A program made the translations under genes and the position numbers. The notes beneath the pieces were generated by a model. It saw only the letters and a list, made by a program, of their open reading frames with translations, was not told the DNA's origin and ran no database searches. Shown here piece after piece: positions 42,290 through 50,700 of a DNA stretch of 64,000 bases (position 1 is the first letter of the stretch; each line of letters starts with the position of its first letter). The stretch is taken from the NCBI GenBank assembly GCA_052143575.1, contig JBKQSP010000084.1:32231-96230 (forward strand), read 5' to 3'. Source of the DNA: JAKACA01 sp052143575. Lineage in GTDB: Bacteria; Actinomycetota; Acidimicrobiia; Acidimicrobiales; Bog-793.

Positions 42290-44262
42290 ATGACCGGCGC
42301 GTCAAGCCGCGAGGCCTGGGCTCGGCGCTTTTCGAGATCGGCGAGGTGAGCCTCGAGGGCTGTGGCGACTCGGTCGTGGCGTGCCGCCTCAGCGTCCCAG
42401 CCCCGCTCACGAGCGTCACGCCGGAGCGCATGGACGTCCTCGAGCTGAGAAAGCAGAACGGCGGCGGCTTCGTTCTGCGGTACGAAGTTGTCGCATGTCT
42501 CGCAGACGTTGGCGTACGCACACGGACCCGCGGCGAGATGGCGTGAACATGTCCCCGTCCCGAGCCGGGTCTTCAGGAGCTCGCTCGCGAGCCAGTCAAC
42601 CTGGGACGGCGGTCTGGCTCGCTCTTCGACGAGCGGTGGGAGGGAGGCACGCAGCGTCCCGATGGCCGCGTCATAGGCAGAGCGGAGGGTCGGAGAGGCG
42701 AGAGTGGCGTAACGCAGCGTCATCTCCGGCGTGACGTGGCCGAGCAGCGACATGAGCGCCTGCAGGCTCATTCCGGCGTTCGCGAGCTCCGTCGCGTAGG
42801 TGTGTCGCAGTTGATGGGGGGTGACGTTCAGGACGACACCACTGGAACCCGTGAGACCGGCGGCACGTGCCGCCTCGTGGAGGCCCTTCCGGACTCTCCA
42901 CGGGCCGAGAGGTCGTCCGTGTTCGGCGAAGAGGTAGTCGACGGTCTGCTGAGTCTTCGGATGGAGATGTGCCCGCTGGGGGCCGCGCTCTTTGGTCCAC
43001 GCGTCGAGCGCGTTGACCGTCTCAGCGTCTAGTGGGACGGAGCGTTCGGTGCCGAGCTTGCCCAGCGGGACTCGCAGCCAAGTCCCCGTCGGTCCGTAGT
43101 CGACCACGCAGGACAGCTCGAGGTCGAGACACTCCCCGAGGCGCAGCCCCGCTCGTCGGAGAAGGAGGATGGCACAGCGGGCGAAGCCGTCCTCGAGCCT
43201 CGCGACGGCTGCCATGAGGGCGGAGTCGATGTCGGGACTGAGGGCACGAGGCAGCGGGCGGGGAAGCCGCGGGACGTCCGCCGCGAACAGGAGGCGACGT
43301 GGAGGCCGCTCCGCCCAGCCCCAGAGGGTGATGTCGTCGAGGAAGTTCCGAACGCTCAATACGCCGGCGTGGACGGCGCTTGGCGACACGCGCTGATCGC
43401 GGGCGACACGGCCGCGCCACGTACGCGTGCGATTCCAGGTGAGAAAGGCCTCGACGTGTCCCCGGTCGAGCTGACGCAGGGAGGTCAGCTCGGGGAACCG
43501 CTCACCGAGGAAGCAGCCGAAGCAGAGGAGGTCGCCCAGCAGTCCTTCGACGGAGGACTGGGAGAGTACGGCCGATCGCGCTTCGAGGTAGCGCAGAATC
43601 GAGCGTCGGATCTCCGTGGCCGGGACGGCAGAAAGGCGCTGCTCGATCGTTGAGCCATGGCCTCGACGCTGAGGAGGAGCGTCAAGGTGGCCGTCCTCGA
43701 AGAGGAGCTGACGCAGCCCGAAGAGCCGTCCGGACCACTGACGACGCGTCGTCGCCGTCGCGTGGGTGACATCGCCGAGTGCACGCTCGAAGTCCTCGAG
43801 TAGCTCGGTCGAGAGGCCGGTGATACGTGATCCGGAGAAGGCCAGCACCGCTGGGAGGAACTGGTCGATGATGCTGCGCGACCAGGAGTAGCTCCAGCCG
43901 AGTCGACGGGCGCGCTCCCACAACCGCTCGACGTCCTCGCGTTCGAGCTGACGGACGGTCGCGCTCATCGAGCCGAGGTTCTTCGCGCAGAGCAAGTCGA
44001 GGTCGAGTTGGATCCTCCCGCTGAGCGCCGCCCAGGAGAGGAACGGCCAGGCCTTGATCCGCGAGAGGTCGGCGAGACGGGCTCGTGTCGGGTCTGCCAT
44101 CCAGGTGTCGAGATCCGAGTGACGGGCGAGGAAGTCCCGCGCCAGCCCCAGCCGCTCACGAAGCGCTCGATCGCTCACCTCGAGCTCGTGGCAGAAATGG
44201 GCATAGCCGTCCAGGAGGACGCGGTCGTCCGCGGTCGCGAACCGCGGAACGGCTGCCGTCAT
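42280..44262 (-). CDS. Tyrosine recombinase, TnpB of Tn554 type
   Basis: Protein of 660 residues. The C-terminal catalytic domain has LLLRRAGLRLGECLDLELSC (first Arg), VPLGKLGTERSVPLD (Lys), TPHQLRHTYATELANAGMSL (HxxR) and LGHVTPEMTLRYATL (His and Tyr nucleophile). After it a Cys cluster (CSRHLAAGPCAYANVCETC) and a charged helical tail resemble Tn554 TnpB. The N-terminal 300 residues are helical DNA-binding and of unknown detail. Its stop is formed by the element's terminal repeat. The start overlaps the TnpA-like stop (ATGA), so both are made together. Confidence 0.92.
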   Translation of the reverse strand: MTAAVPRFATADDRVLLDGYAHFCHELEVSDRALRERLGLARDFLARHSDLDTWMADPTRARLADLSRIKAWPFLSWAALSGRIQLDLDLLCAKNLGSMSATVRQLEREDVERLWERARRLGWSYSWSRSIIDQFLPAVLAFSGSRITGLSTELLEDFERALGDVTHATATTRRQWSGRLFGLRQLLFEDGHLDAPPQRRGHGSTIEQRLSAVPATEIRRSILRYLEARSAVLSQSSVEGLLGDLLCFGCFLGERFPELTSLRQLDRGHVEAFLTWNRTRTWRGRVARDQRVSPSAVHAGVLSVRNFLDDITLWGWAERPPRRLLFAADVPRLPRPLPRALSPDIDSALMAAVARLEDGFARCAILLLRRAGLRLGECLDLELSCVVDYGPTGTWLRVPLGKLGTERSVPLDAETVNALDAWTKERGPQRAHLHPKTQQTVDYLFAEHGRPLGPWRVRKGLHEAARAAGLTGSSGVVLNVTPHQLRHTYATELANAGMSLQALMSLLGHVTPEMTLRYATLASPTLRSAYDAAIGTLRASLPPLVEERARPPSQVDWLASELLKTRLGTGTCSRHLAAGPCAYANVCETCDNFVPQNEAAAVLLSQLEDVHALRRDARERGWDAEAARHDRVATALEAHLADLEKRRAQASRLDAPVMAG

Positions 44263-45302
44263 CGCCCGATCGCCGCTCTGGCGACGGCGTACTCGGCGGC
44301 GACGTGCTCGTTCGACAGGTGCACGTAGCCTGCCGTCGTCTCCGGTGAAGCGTGTCCCATCAGCTCCCGCAGCACGAGCAGGTCGATGCCTGCGGCGGCG
44401 AGCTCGGTCCCGTAGGTGTGCCGGAGCCGGTGGGGGCGGACCCGGAGCGCTCCAGAGGTCACCCGGTGATGGCGAAAGACGCTGCGAAGTCCTGACTCAC
44501 TGAGGGCATGCCCCGATGTCGGCCCATGCAGCACCACGAAGCACTCGTGGGCCGCCCCCGAGGGTCGCTCCTCGCGTAGGTAGGCGGCGAGCTCAGTGAA
44601 GAACGGTCGATCGATCGGTACGATCCGCTCGCGCCCGCCTTTGCCGATGACGCGGACCTGACGGCGTGCCTGGTCGACATCGAAGAGTTTGAGGGAGCGG
44701 ACCTCACCTGCACGAAGGCCACCGAGGACCATGGCGAGAACCATTGCCCGATCTCGATGTGTGCGCAGATCAAGGAGGAAGGCCGTGACCTCCGGGGCCT
44801 CGACCGCCTCGGGAAGGCGACGCTGCTCCCGGACGAGCCGTCCGCCTCGCCTGGCGCGGCCGGGGCCGAGATGACCGAGCATCCCCTGCGCTTTCGGGCG
44901 AATCCCCTGACCCCGTCTCGTCGTCGGTACTGGGTTGTCCTCTCGGGTGCCGGCCATGACGAGGTACTCGAAGAAGGCCCGCACGGCGGCGACACGCCGG
45001 TTGATCGACGCCGGTGCCGCCCCCCTCGGCCGCAGCGCCACAACTCTGCCGGCGCGTCGCGCCGGAGCCCCCTGCCAGGCGATCCAGTCGAAGAAATCCG
45101 TAGGGACCACGCACTCCAGGCGGATCGATCGCTCCTCCAGGAACCGGGCGAGGTTCAGTAGATCGAACGCATACGCACGAACGGTCGCCGACGAGAACCG
45201 TCTCGCCGCGAGATGAGAGAGGAAGCGGTTGGCCGCCTCGACGCCTTCCCAGGAGCCGAAGAGGTCGAACCCGTCCGAACCTCGCTGCACCCTCACCGTC
45301 AC
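44259..45302 (-). CDS. Tyrosine recombinase, TnpA of Tn554 type
   Basis: Protein of 347 residues. It has a SAM-like N-terminal domain (AANRFLSHLAARRFSSATVR) and the integrase catalytic domain: LGGLRAGEVRSLKLFD (Arg), RVIGKGGRERIVPI (Lys), HRLRHTYGTELAAAG (HxxR), MGHASPETTAGYVHL (His, Tyr). Length and order before the larger recombinase match Tn554 TnpA. Together the two probably cut and join the element ends; 94 bases separate its start from the right inverted repeat and may hold the promoter. Confidence 0.93.
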   Translation of the reverse strand: MTVRVQRGSDGFDLFGSWEGVEAANRFLSHLAARRFSSATVRAYAFDLLNLARFLEERSIRLECVVPTDFFDWIAWQGAPARRAGRVVALRPRGAAPASINRRVAAVRAFFEYLVMAGTREDNPVPTTRRGQGIRPKAQGMLGHLGPGRARRGGRLVREQRRLPEAVEAPEVTAFLLDLRTHRDRAMVLAMVLGGLRAGEVRSLKLFDVDQARRQVRVIGKGGRERIVPIDRPFFTELAAYLREERPSGAAHECFVVLHGPTSGHALSESGLRSVFRHHRVTSGALRVRPHRLRHTYGTELAAAGIDLLVLRELMGHASPETTAGYVHLSNEHVAAEYAVARAAIGR

Positions 45303-45386
45303 GTGGGTCTCCTCGGAAGGATCATCGCTCGTGTCGCAGGGACAGTGGTGGACCCTCAGGCGGCTCGGGCCACCGGCTCGGTCGAA

Positions 45387-45396
45387 GGCCGGTTAA
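45387..45396. repeat. Right terminal inverted repeat of the two-recombinase element
   Basis: GGCCGGTTAA, the perfect complement of the left end, followed by CAAGTA before host sequence TCAAGCTCGACC resumes. Confidence 0.8.
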
Positions 45397-45402
45397 CAAG
45401 TA

Positions 45403-45719
45403 TCAAGCTCGACCGCACCCTGACGAGCGGGATCGACGCCGATCCGGTCCGGCGCGCTCTGGCGGCTGCCCTCGTGACCTTCGCCGCCGAGACCAGGGCA
45501 GAGATCATCGCGGAGGGCATCGAAACCGCCGCCGAGCTTGCCGTCCTCGCCGAGCTGGGCATTCGGTACGGCCAGGGTTACTTCCTCGGGCGCCCGCGAC
45601 CACTCGAGTCGGTTCGTTGGCAGCCTGCTCACCGCGTCCCGTCCCACTTGCTCGCCGACGTATCGGCCTCGCTCACACCCGACACGGCCGAGCTGCTGGC
45701 GCTCGGGCGGCACCACTGA
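45403..45719 (+). pseudogene. GAF-EAL signalling protein, 3' part
   Basis: The last 105 codons of the split gene, resuming as IKLDRTLTSGIDADPVRRAL, with the EAL landmarks AEIIAEGIETAAELAVLAEL (catalytic Glu) and GIRYGQGYFLGRP. Joined to the 5' part it gives a 466-residue protein in one frame. No ribosome site or start was found for independent translation. Confidence 0.88.
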
Positions 45720-45735
45720 CAACCGTCCGCCGCCT

Positions 45736-45783
45736 CATCGGCTGACCCCCTCGATCGGCTGGCGCGGCTCCATCGGCTGACCC
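45736..45783. repeat. CATCGGCTGACCC direct repeat
   Basis: CATCGGCTGACCC occurs at 45736-45748 and 45771-45783, with a degenerate copy between. A 12-base version also occurs at 63446-63457. Confidence 0.6.
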
Positions 45784-45832
45784 ACATCCCAACCATCTGA
45801 CGGAGCGACCGCCGGATGACTGGAGCAATCGC

Positions 45833-46924
45833 TCAGGAGATGACGGCGAGGGCCTCGAGGTCGAGGGCGTGGCGGGCGTGGCGATCAGCCATCGTGAGGA
45901 ACATCTCGTCGCCCCGCTCGGTGCGCTCGACGAGCATGGATGCCGCCACCGCCATGAGGAGCCCGGACCACGTGCCGCGGCGGTAGTCCGTCCAACAGCG
46001 CTCCCATCCGTAGTCGCTCACGCCGGCAGCGAGGAGGCCGCCGTGGTAGCGGCGAACGAGCTCGTCCTCGACGGGTCGCCGGTGCTCTGGACGCAGGCCG
46101 GCGCCGATGAAGTAGGCGACGTCGTGCGGCCCCGGCCCGTCGCTCACGGTCTGCCAGTCCACGACGGCGATGGGCGTGCCGCCCGGCGTGCCGTCGAAGA
46201 GCAAGTTGTCGAGGCGGTAGTCGCCGTGCACCACCGTCGATGGCGCGGCGTCGAGCAGCAAGTAGCCCTCCAGGTTTGAGAAGAGGGCGGCACCGGCTTC
46301 AAGGACGTCACTTTCGAGGTCGGCGGCATAGCGCTGGCGGAAGCCGTCCCAGAGCCCAGGCAGGAGGGCGAGGAGGAACTGGCGGCTGACGTCCTTGTCG
46401 CCGTGGAGCCACTCGAGATTGGCAAGGCCGGGGTCGCCCCAGCGGGCGGCGTGCAGCTTGACGAGTTCGTCGATGGCCACCTCCGCCAGTTCCGGAAGGC
46501 AACCGGCGATCTGGTCGCCCGGTTCGGCTGGGGCGAGATCCTCCAGCAACAGGACGAATCGCGCCGTGTCGACATCGATGTCGGCATGGAACACCGCTGG
46601 CGTGCGCACGCTGAGCGTCGGTGCCAGCTGTTGGTAGAAGCGAACCTCGTTCTCGTAGCTGCGCAGGACCCTTGCCGTGGCACGACTCGTCTCGTCGAGC
46701 GCCGGCAGCTTGATGACCATGCTGGCCGGGGCCTGTGACGGCCGGTCGTAGCGCACGCTCAGGCGGGCGCACTGGCACATCTGGCCCGTGCCGATGGCAC
46801 CGATGCCGACATCGAGCACCCGTTCGCCCTCGATGGTGACCGAGGCCGCCAAGGCGCTCGTGAGCCACGCCGGCGTCAGCTCCTGCAAGGTGTCGATGAT
46901 CGGGACGGGTGCGTCGCTCACCAT
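45833..46924 (-). CDS. Phosphotransferase-family kinase (APH/ecdysteroid-kinase-like)
   Basis: Protein of 363 residues. ATP-binding elements are GQMCQCARLSVRY and ASMVIKLPALDETSR; the catalytic loop is STVVHGDYRLDNLLF (Asp and Asn) and the metal Asp is in IAVVDWQTVSDGPGPHDVAY. It resembles kinases of the phosphotransferase family often encoded near acyl-CoA catabolic genes. The ATG overlaps the stop of the uncharacterised gene upstream (ATGGTGA), so it is coupled to it. Substrate is likely an alcohol or hydroxyacyl compound; not proven. Confidence 0.87.
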   Translation of the reverse strand: MVSDAPVPIIDTLQELTPAWLTSALAASVTIEGERVLDVGIGAIGTGQMCQCARLSVRYDRPSQAPASMVIKLPALDETSRATARVLRSYENEVRFYQQLAPTLSVRTPAVFHADIDVDTARFVLLLEDLAPAEPGDQIAGCLPELAEVAIDELVKLHAARWGDPGLANLEWLHGDKDVSRQFLLALLPGLWDGFRQRYAADLESDVLEAGAALFSNLEGYLLLDAAPSTVVHGDYRLDNLLFDGTPGGTPIAVVDWQTVSDGPGPHDVAYFIGAGLRPEHRRPVEDELVRRYHGGLLAAGVSDYGWERCWTDYRRGTWSGLLMAVAASMLVERTERGDEMFLTMADRHARHALDLEALAVIS

Positions 46925-47919
46925 GGGAGCACGCCGTCGACGACGGTGTCCGGGAACCAGTGGTGGTGACGTGCACCCGTCACTTCGTAGATGGCGGTGC
47001 CACGCCGACCGTCGTCGGTTCGAACGCTCATTTGGCTGAGGCCGCCGCGATGGAACGGCTCGTAGGGCTGTGCGAAGTTGCCCTCGGCCTCCACTGTGAT
47101 GCGGCCGCCGCCCGCCAGCGTGAACGTCGTCGTACCGCGCAGGCCCTCCACGGTCTCGCCGTGCTCGCCATAGCGGGCGGTGCCACCGTCGACCCCGGTC
47201 CATTCCATGTCGTGATCGAACGCCACGACGGGCACCGGGTCGCTCCCGTCGGCGGCCGCCCAGCAGCCGTCGGTGTAGATCCGGGCGCCATTGGCCAACT
47301 CCCAGTGCCAGACGCCGAGGAAACCGTCCTCGAGCTGAATCTGCAACCACATCCACAGCGGGCAGCGACCGTGGTCGCGGATGCCCCACGAGTGATCGCG
47401 CTGCCCGACCCAACCGTCGACCTCCCGAGTGAGGTCGCCGACGCTGTAGGTACCGCTGTAGTGGCCGGACTGGAGGATGTGGCTCTGGTCCCAGACGACA
47501 TCGTCGCCCGCCCGCATGGTTCCTCGCCGCAGGGCGTACGGCCGCGTGCGAGCCCGAAACGTCAGGTCGACGCCGATCGCGCACGCCGACTGATCGGACC
47601 AGATGCGAAGCTCCTCGAAGGGGCGCACCACCTCCACCCGCGCCCCTGGCAGCTCACTCGTGTGGGGATCGTCGCCGTAGGACTCGCTGAGCAGGCTGCC
47701 GAACCGCCTGCCCGCGACTCGGCCCATCTGGATCGAATCCATGATCTTGCGGCTCGGGTACCTCGCCATCGTGAAGAACACGACGTCACCGCGGCCATCG
47801 GGATCGTGCAGCTCGAAGAAGTAGCTCTCCCGCCAGAAGTCGTTGCGGACGGCGACCGAGGAGAGCAGCTCGGGGATCTGGTGGACGAAGTACTCGTCCA
47901 TCGGCGTCGGCTGGGCCAT
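46918..47919 (-). CDS. Uncharacterised protein, paralogue of the 48134-49129 product
   Basis: Protein of 333 residues with a beta-rich pattern and no recognised catalytic motif. Features are VRNDFWRESYFFELHDPDG, GVDLTFRARTRPYALRR, and the strongly conserved-looking GQRDHSWGIRDHGRCPLWMW followed by IQLEDGFLGVWHWELANG. The upstream paralogue shares ESYYFNAYD, DVDVTFRAL and the RDKSWGPR element at the same places. Both recall actinobacterial families annotated only as DUFs (possibly DUF7064/DUF7065) with a lipocalin-like or AttH-like fold. It is coupled to a kinase gene. Function unknown. Confidence 0.78.
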   Translation of the reverse strand: MAQPTPMDEYFVHQIPELLSSVAVRNDFWRESYFFELHDPDGRGDVVFFTMARYPSRKIMDSIQMGRVAGRRFGSLLSESYGDDPHTSELPGARVEVVRPFEELRIWSDQSACAIGVDLTFRARTRPYALRRGTMRAGDDVVWDQSHILQSGHYSGTYSVGDLTREVDGWVGQRDHSWGIRDHGRCPLWMWLQIQLEDGFLGVWHWELANGARIYTDGCWAAADGSDPVPVVAFDHDMEWTGVDGGTARYGEHGETVEGLRGTTTFTLAGGGRITVEAEGNFAQPYEPFHRGGLSQMSVRTDDGRRGTAIYEVTGARHHHWFPDTVVDGVLPW

Positions 47920-47970
47920 GTGTCGCGAGCTCCCCCCGGTCGAGCGGTCTGTTCGGACGGGCGACACTGT

Positions 47971-48042
47971 ACCTATTCGCCGTCGGGCACCTATTCGCCG
48001 TCGTGCACGTAGTCGTCCTCGTGCACCGATTCGCCGTCGTAC
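47971..48042. repeat. 18-bp tandem repeat, four copies
   Basis: Units of 18 bp at 47971, 47989, 48007 and 48025, consensus ACCTATTCGCCGTCGTGC; the first two differ by one base, the third is the most diverged. It lies in the 214-base gap between the two paralogous uncharacterised genes. Confidence 0.8.
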
Positions 48043-48073
48043 CTCCCCGGCGCCCATTCGGCGTTGCGGGGGG

Positions 48074-48148
48074 CGGCACCTGCTCGATCGGCACCACGGC
48101 GCCGGCGTGGCCGGCGATGGCTTCGAGCGGCACCTACTCGATCGGCAC
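48074..48148. repeat. 21-bp duplication of the upstream gene's end
   Basis: CGGCACC-T(G/A)C-TCGATCGGCAC occurs at 48074-48094 and, with one difference, at 48128-48148, where it encodes the last codons and stop of the 48134-49129 gene. The left copy looks like a duplicate of that gene end. Confidence 0.6.
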
Positions 48149-49129
48149 GATGGGTCGGCCGTCGCCGTCCAGCTGATGCAGGTACTCGGCGATGCCCGTA
48201 CCGGACCGGCCCTCGTAGGTCCATCGCGTGAGACCCTCGTTGACCAGCGTGCTGCCGGCGCCTGAGGCGCGCCGAAGCGGTACGACACGGAGCACGTCGC
48301 CGTGCAGCTCATGGCATCGCCCGGCCTTGTCGAGCACGCTGAGCTGAACACTGCGCTGTGTCAGCTCGTCATCGGCCAGCTCGGTTTCGAGGCGCCATTC
48401 CGACACGCTCGTGGCTTTGCCGTCGCGCCACACCCAGCCGCGGTGCAGGTCGCCAACACCTGTGTCGATGCGGATGCCGCCGAAGGCGACGTCGTCGCCG
48501 ATGTTGATGGAGAACCACCGCCACATCCTCGGACCGCCCCACTGCCGCGGACCCCAGGACTTGTCCCGATTGCCGCGCGCGTCGCTGAAGCGATGAACGG
48601 TGCCGTCGACGGCGATGGTGCCACTCCAGCGGCCAGCCTGTTCGAAGTGGCCCTTGCCGACGGACGTGCCGGCGGCCCTCGCCGCTCCGTGCCTGTCCTG
48701 GCCCTGACCGTCGACGCCGATCGCCGGCGTGAGGGCGCGGAACGTCACGTCGACATCGAGCTGGCACATGGTGGGCCCGCCGGGCGCTGCCGGCGTGCTC
48801 GCAAGGTGCTGCACGAGCGCCGAGCCGGTGCCTCGCACCCGCCACTCCTGCATGGGTGTCACGCAGTCATAGGTGATCGGAGCGACCGCCAGATGCGTGT
48901 CGATCACGTCGTGCTGTGGCCGCTGAGAACGGAGATGGGCGACGTGGCCGTCGGGCAACCACACCGAGAGAGAAGCGTCGATGGTGCCCTCGTTGGGCCG
49001 GATGCCGATTCGGGTGAAGAACCCGGTGTCGACGACCGCGTCGTAGGCGTTGAAGTAGTAAGACTCGCTCCACGAGCCATCGCCCTCGACCGGGTGCATT
49101 CCATCGTGGTGTTCCTCAAGAATCGGCAT
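48134..49129 (-). CDS. Uncharacterised protein, paralogue of the 46918-47919 product
   Basis: Protein of 331 residues. It has GSWSESYYFNAYDAVVDTGF, IRPNEGTIDASLSVWLPDG, DVDVTFRALTPAIGVDG, then GNRDKSWGPRQWGGPRMWRW and FSINIGDDVAFGGIRIDTG, matching its downstream paralogue segment by segment. No catalytic motif is recognised; the fold looks all-beta. The ATG at 49129 follows GGAGG at 7 bases. It sits 65 bases after the LvaA-like kinase gene on the same strand, so it probably belongs to the same pathway. Confidence 0.78.
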   Translation of the reverse strand: MPILEEHHDGMHPVEGDGSWSESYYFNAYDAVVDTGFFTRIGIRPNEGTIDASLSVWLPDGHVAHLRSQRPQHDVIDTHLAVAPITYDCVTPMQEWRVRGTGSALVQHLASTPAAPGGPTMCQLDVDVTFRALTPAIGVDGQGQDRHGAARAAGTSVGKGHFEQAGRWSGTIAVDGTVHRFSDARGNRDKSWGPRQWGGPRMWRWFSINIGDDVAFGGIRIDTGVGDLHRGWVWRDGKATSVSEWRLETELADDELTQRSVQLSVLDKAGRCHELHGDVLRVVPLRRASGAGSTLVNEGLTRWTYEGRSGTGIAEYLHQLDGDGRPIVPIE

Positions 49130-49194
49130 CGAGACCTCCAGGTTGTCGAGTCGGTCGTGACCTTGCCACCTTCGCGCGGACCGTCGCCCCGTCC

Positions 49195-50283
49195 TCAGTC
49201 GTCCGGCCGGATGAGCATCAGCAGGTCGTACTCCATCTCGGCCACGCGACGACCGCTGGCGGCGAGCACGAGCGATGACGACATGCTGGCGACAAAGGCC
49301 TCGGCCTGCAGTTGAAGGACAAGGCACCACCACATCGTGCGTGCGACCTTCCACCAGTGAAAGGCGTCCGCTCGCCAGGTGCCGCCGGCCTCCTCGTAGG
49401 CGTCGGACAGCTCCGTCAAAGAGGCGAACCCGCCCACCTCGAGGTGATCGGCACGGAACCTCCAGCACCGCAAGCACAGCCAGGCGAGATCCTCCATCGG
49501 GTCGCCCACGTGGGCGAGCTCCCAGTCGACAACGGCAGCCACCCCGTCGTCGTCGACGATGAGGTTGCCGTTGCGCATGTCTCCGTGAACGAGACAGGGT
49601 TTCGCCGCCTCCGGATGGTTGCGAGCCAGCCACCGCTGCCCGAGCGCCATCACGGGCGACGGCGCCAGGGAGGCGGCCACCAAGCGGAGGTGCTCGGCAT
49701 AGGCCACGGTCGGCGTGGGATCGACGAGCCGGCTGACATCGTCGGGCACCTCCGCCGGGTCGAGCCCGTGAAGAGCCGCCAGGGTCTTGCCGCACTGACG
49801 CGCCAACGTGGTGCCGAAGCCCGGTCGGTCTGCAATAGCCCGCAGGATCTGTCGCGGAACGGTGAGACCGCGGACTCGGCGGCTGACGAGGAACGGCACC
49901 CCCACATAGCCGGCGTCGTCCGTGGCGACGAGGGGCTCGGCCACCGGCACACCGGCAGTGGCGGCTTGACGGACACAGGCAGCTTCGGCCGTGGGCGACA
50001 AGCTCCGGGCGAGGGCGGGGGCGAGTTGGGCGACGGCCTCAGTTGTCGAGCCGTCGCGAACGATGTCCACGAACACGGTGCGGCGCGTAGCCCCCGCCGA
50101 TGCCACACCTGTGACGTGCACCGTTGGGGGCGGTGCCGCCGGATCGGCGTCCGCCAGCGCCCGAGCCACCCCGGCGGCAAGGTCTGCGTCACCTGCCGGG
50201 CCGCCGTGCCCCGATGGTGAGCCGTTTCTCCCTGCAGACAGTTCGACCGCGTCCGGCGCCAGGCGCTCAGGGTGTGGGCTCAA
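49195..50283 (-). CDS. Phosphotransferase-family kinase, LvaA/ACAD11-N-like
   Basis: Protein of 362 residues with the APH fold: RRTVFVDIVRDGSTTEAVAQ, the catalytic loop PCLVHGDMRNGNLIVDDDG, and VAAVVDWELAHVGDPMEDLA. The last two motifs are those of the acyl-CoA-linked kinases found fused in ACAD10/11 and as LvaA, which phosphorylates 4-hydroxyacyl-CoA in levulinate breakdown. The TTG start overlaps the stop of a DUF6285/LvaB-like gene (TTGA), the partner LvaA needs. The substrate is inferred from these neighbours. Confidence 0.88.
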   Translation of the reverse strand: MSPHPERLAPDAVELSAGRNGSPSGHGGPAGDADLAAGVARALADADPAAPPPTVHVTGVASAGATRRTVFVDIVRDGSTTEAVAQLAPALARSLSPTAEAACVRQAATAGVPVAEPLVATDDAGYVGVPFLVSRRVRGLTVPRQILRAIADRPGFGTTLARQCGKTLAALHGLDPAEVPDDVSRLVDPTPTVAYAEHLRLVAASLAPSPVMALGQRWLARNHPEAAKPCLVHGDMRNGNLIVDDDGVAAVVDWELAHVGDPMEDLAWLCLRCWRFRADHLEVGGFASLTELSDAYEEAGGTWRADAFHWWKVARTMWWCLVLQLQAEAFVASMSSSLVLAASGRRVAEMEYDLLMLIRPDD

Positions 50284-50660
50284 GAGCGCTCAGCCGCGAA
50301 GTCATAGCTGTCGTAGCCCGGCTTGGCGACGGCAAGCTTGTCGGCGACGATGGCGAGGACGGCGGCGTGCACGGCACCCTCCTCGCCAGCATCTGCAAAG
50401 GCGCCGGCCTCGAGCTCGCCCGCCAGCTCTGCCCACAGCCGCCGGCTCGAACCGCCGTGGCCGAGCAGGGCGGCGAGGCGCCCCTCGGCGTTGCGGTCTG
50501 CCTCGCCTTCGAGCGCCATCTCGCGCTGCACGATGCGACACAGGTTGGCGGCCACGCGGACCTCGTGCCGGACAGAGGGGTCGGTGGCGGCGAGGATCTC
50601 GGCCTCGAGGGTGTCCGCCACGGCCCCGAGCAGGCGGGCGGCGTCAGGCGAGTCCTGCAC
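50280..50660 (-). CDS. DUF6285/LvaB-like small protein
   Basis: Helical protein of 126 residues (LLGAVADTLEAEILAATDPS, VRVAANLCRIVQREMALEGE, AELAGELEAGAF) resembling the small partner encoded beside phosphotransferase-family kinases. In the levulinate pathway such a partner, LvaB, is needed for kinase LvaA. Here it immediately precedes the LvaA-like gene with a TTGA overlap, which fits a two-protein complex. The family name is from recall of the gene neighbourhood and pattern, not from a search. Confidence 0.75.
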   Translation of the reverse strand: MQDSPDAARLLGAVADTLEAEILAATDPSVRHEVRVAANLCRIVQREMALEGEADRNAEGRLAALLGHGGSSRRLWAELAGELEAGAFADAGEEGAVHAAVLAIVADKLAVAKPGYDSYDFAAERS

Positions 50661-50700
50661 GCCGAAAGCCTGCCATACCGGTGGTGGTCAACGGGCCCCC

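Larger units (their letters stand above)
42280..45396 (-). mobile_element. Tn554-like transposon with two tyrosine recombinases
   Basis: A 3117-bp element inserted in the EAL domain of the GAF-EAL gene. Its ends are the 10-bp inverted repeat TTAACCGGCC/GGCCGGTTAA. The cargo is only two overlapping tyrosine recombinases of Tn554 TnpA and TnpB size, both reading from right to left. Next to the right end is a 6-base stretch, CAAGTA (45397-45402), absent from the left. Removal of 42280-45402 (3123 bp, a multiple of three) recreates LNPDLIKLDRT, the normal EAL sequence. A third Tn554 gene (tnpC) is missing. Confidence 0.88.

Noticed and set aside
42280..45396. Prophage or integrative conjugative element
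   Set aside because: Only two recombinases lie between the inverted repeats; no phage or conjugation genes and no tRNA attachment site.
45213..45402. Upstream extension of the 3' EAL fragment as an independent gene
   Set aside because: The open frame before 45403 is element DNA; it has no ribosome site and no similarity to a signalling domain.
47971..48042. Possible CRISPR array
   Set aside because: The 18-bp units are directly adjacent with no spacers, and no cas genes are present.
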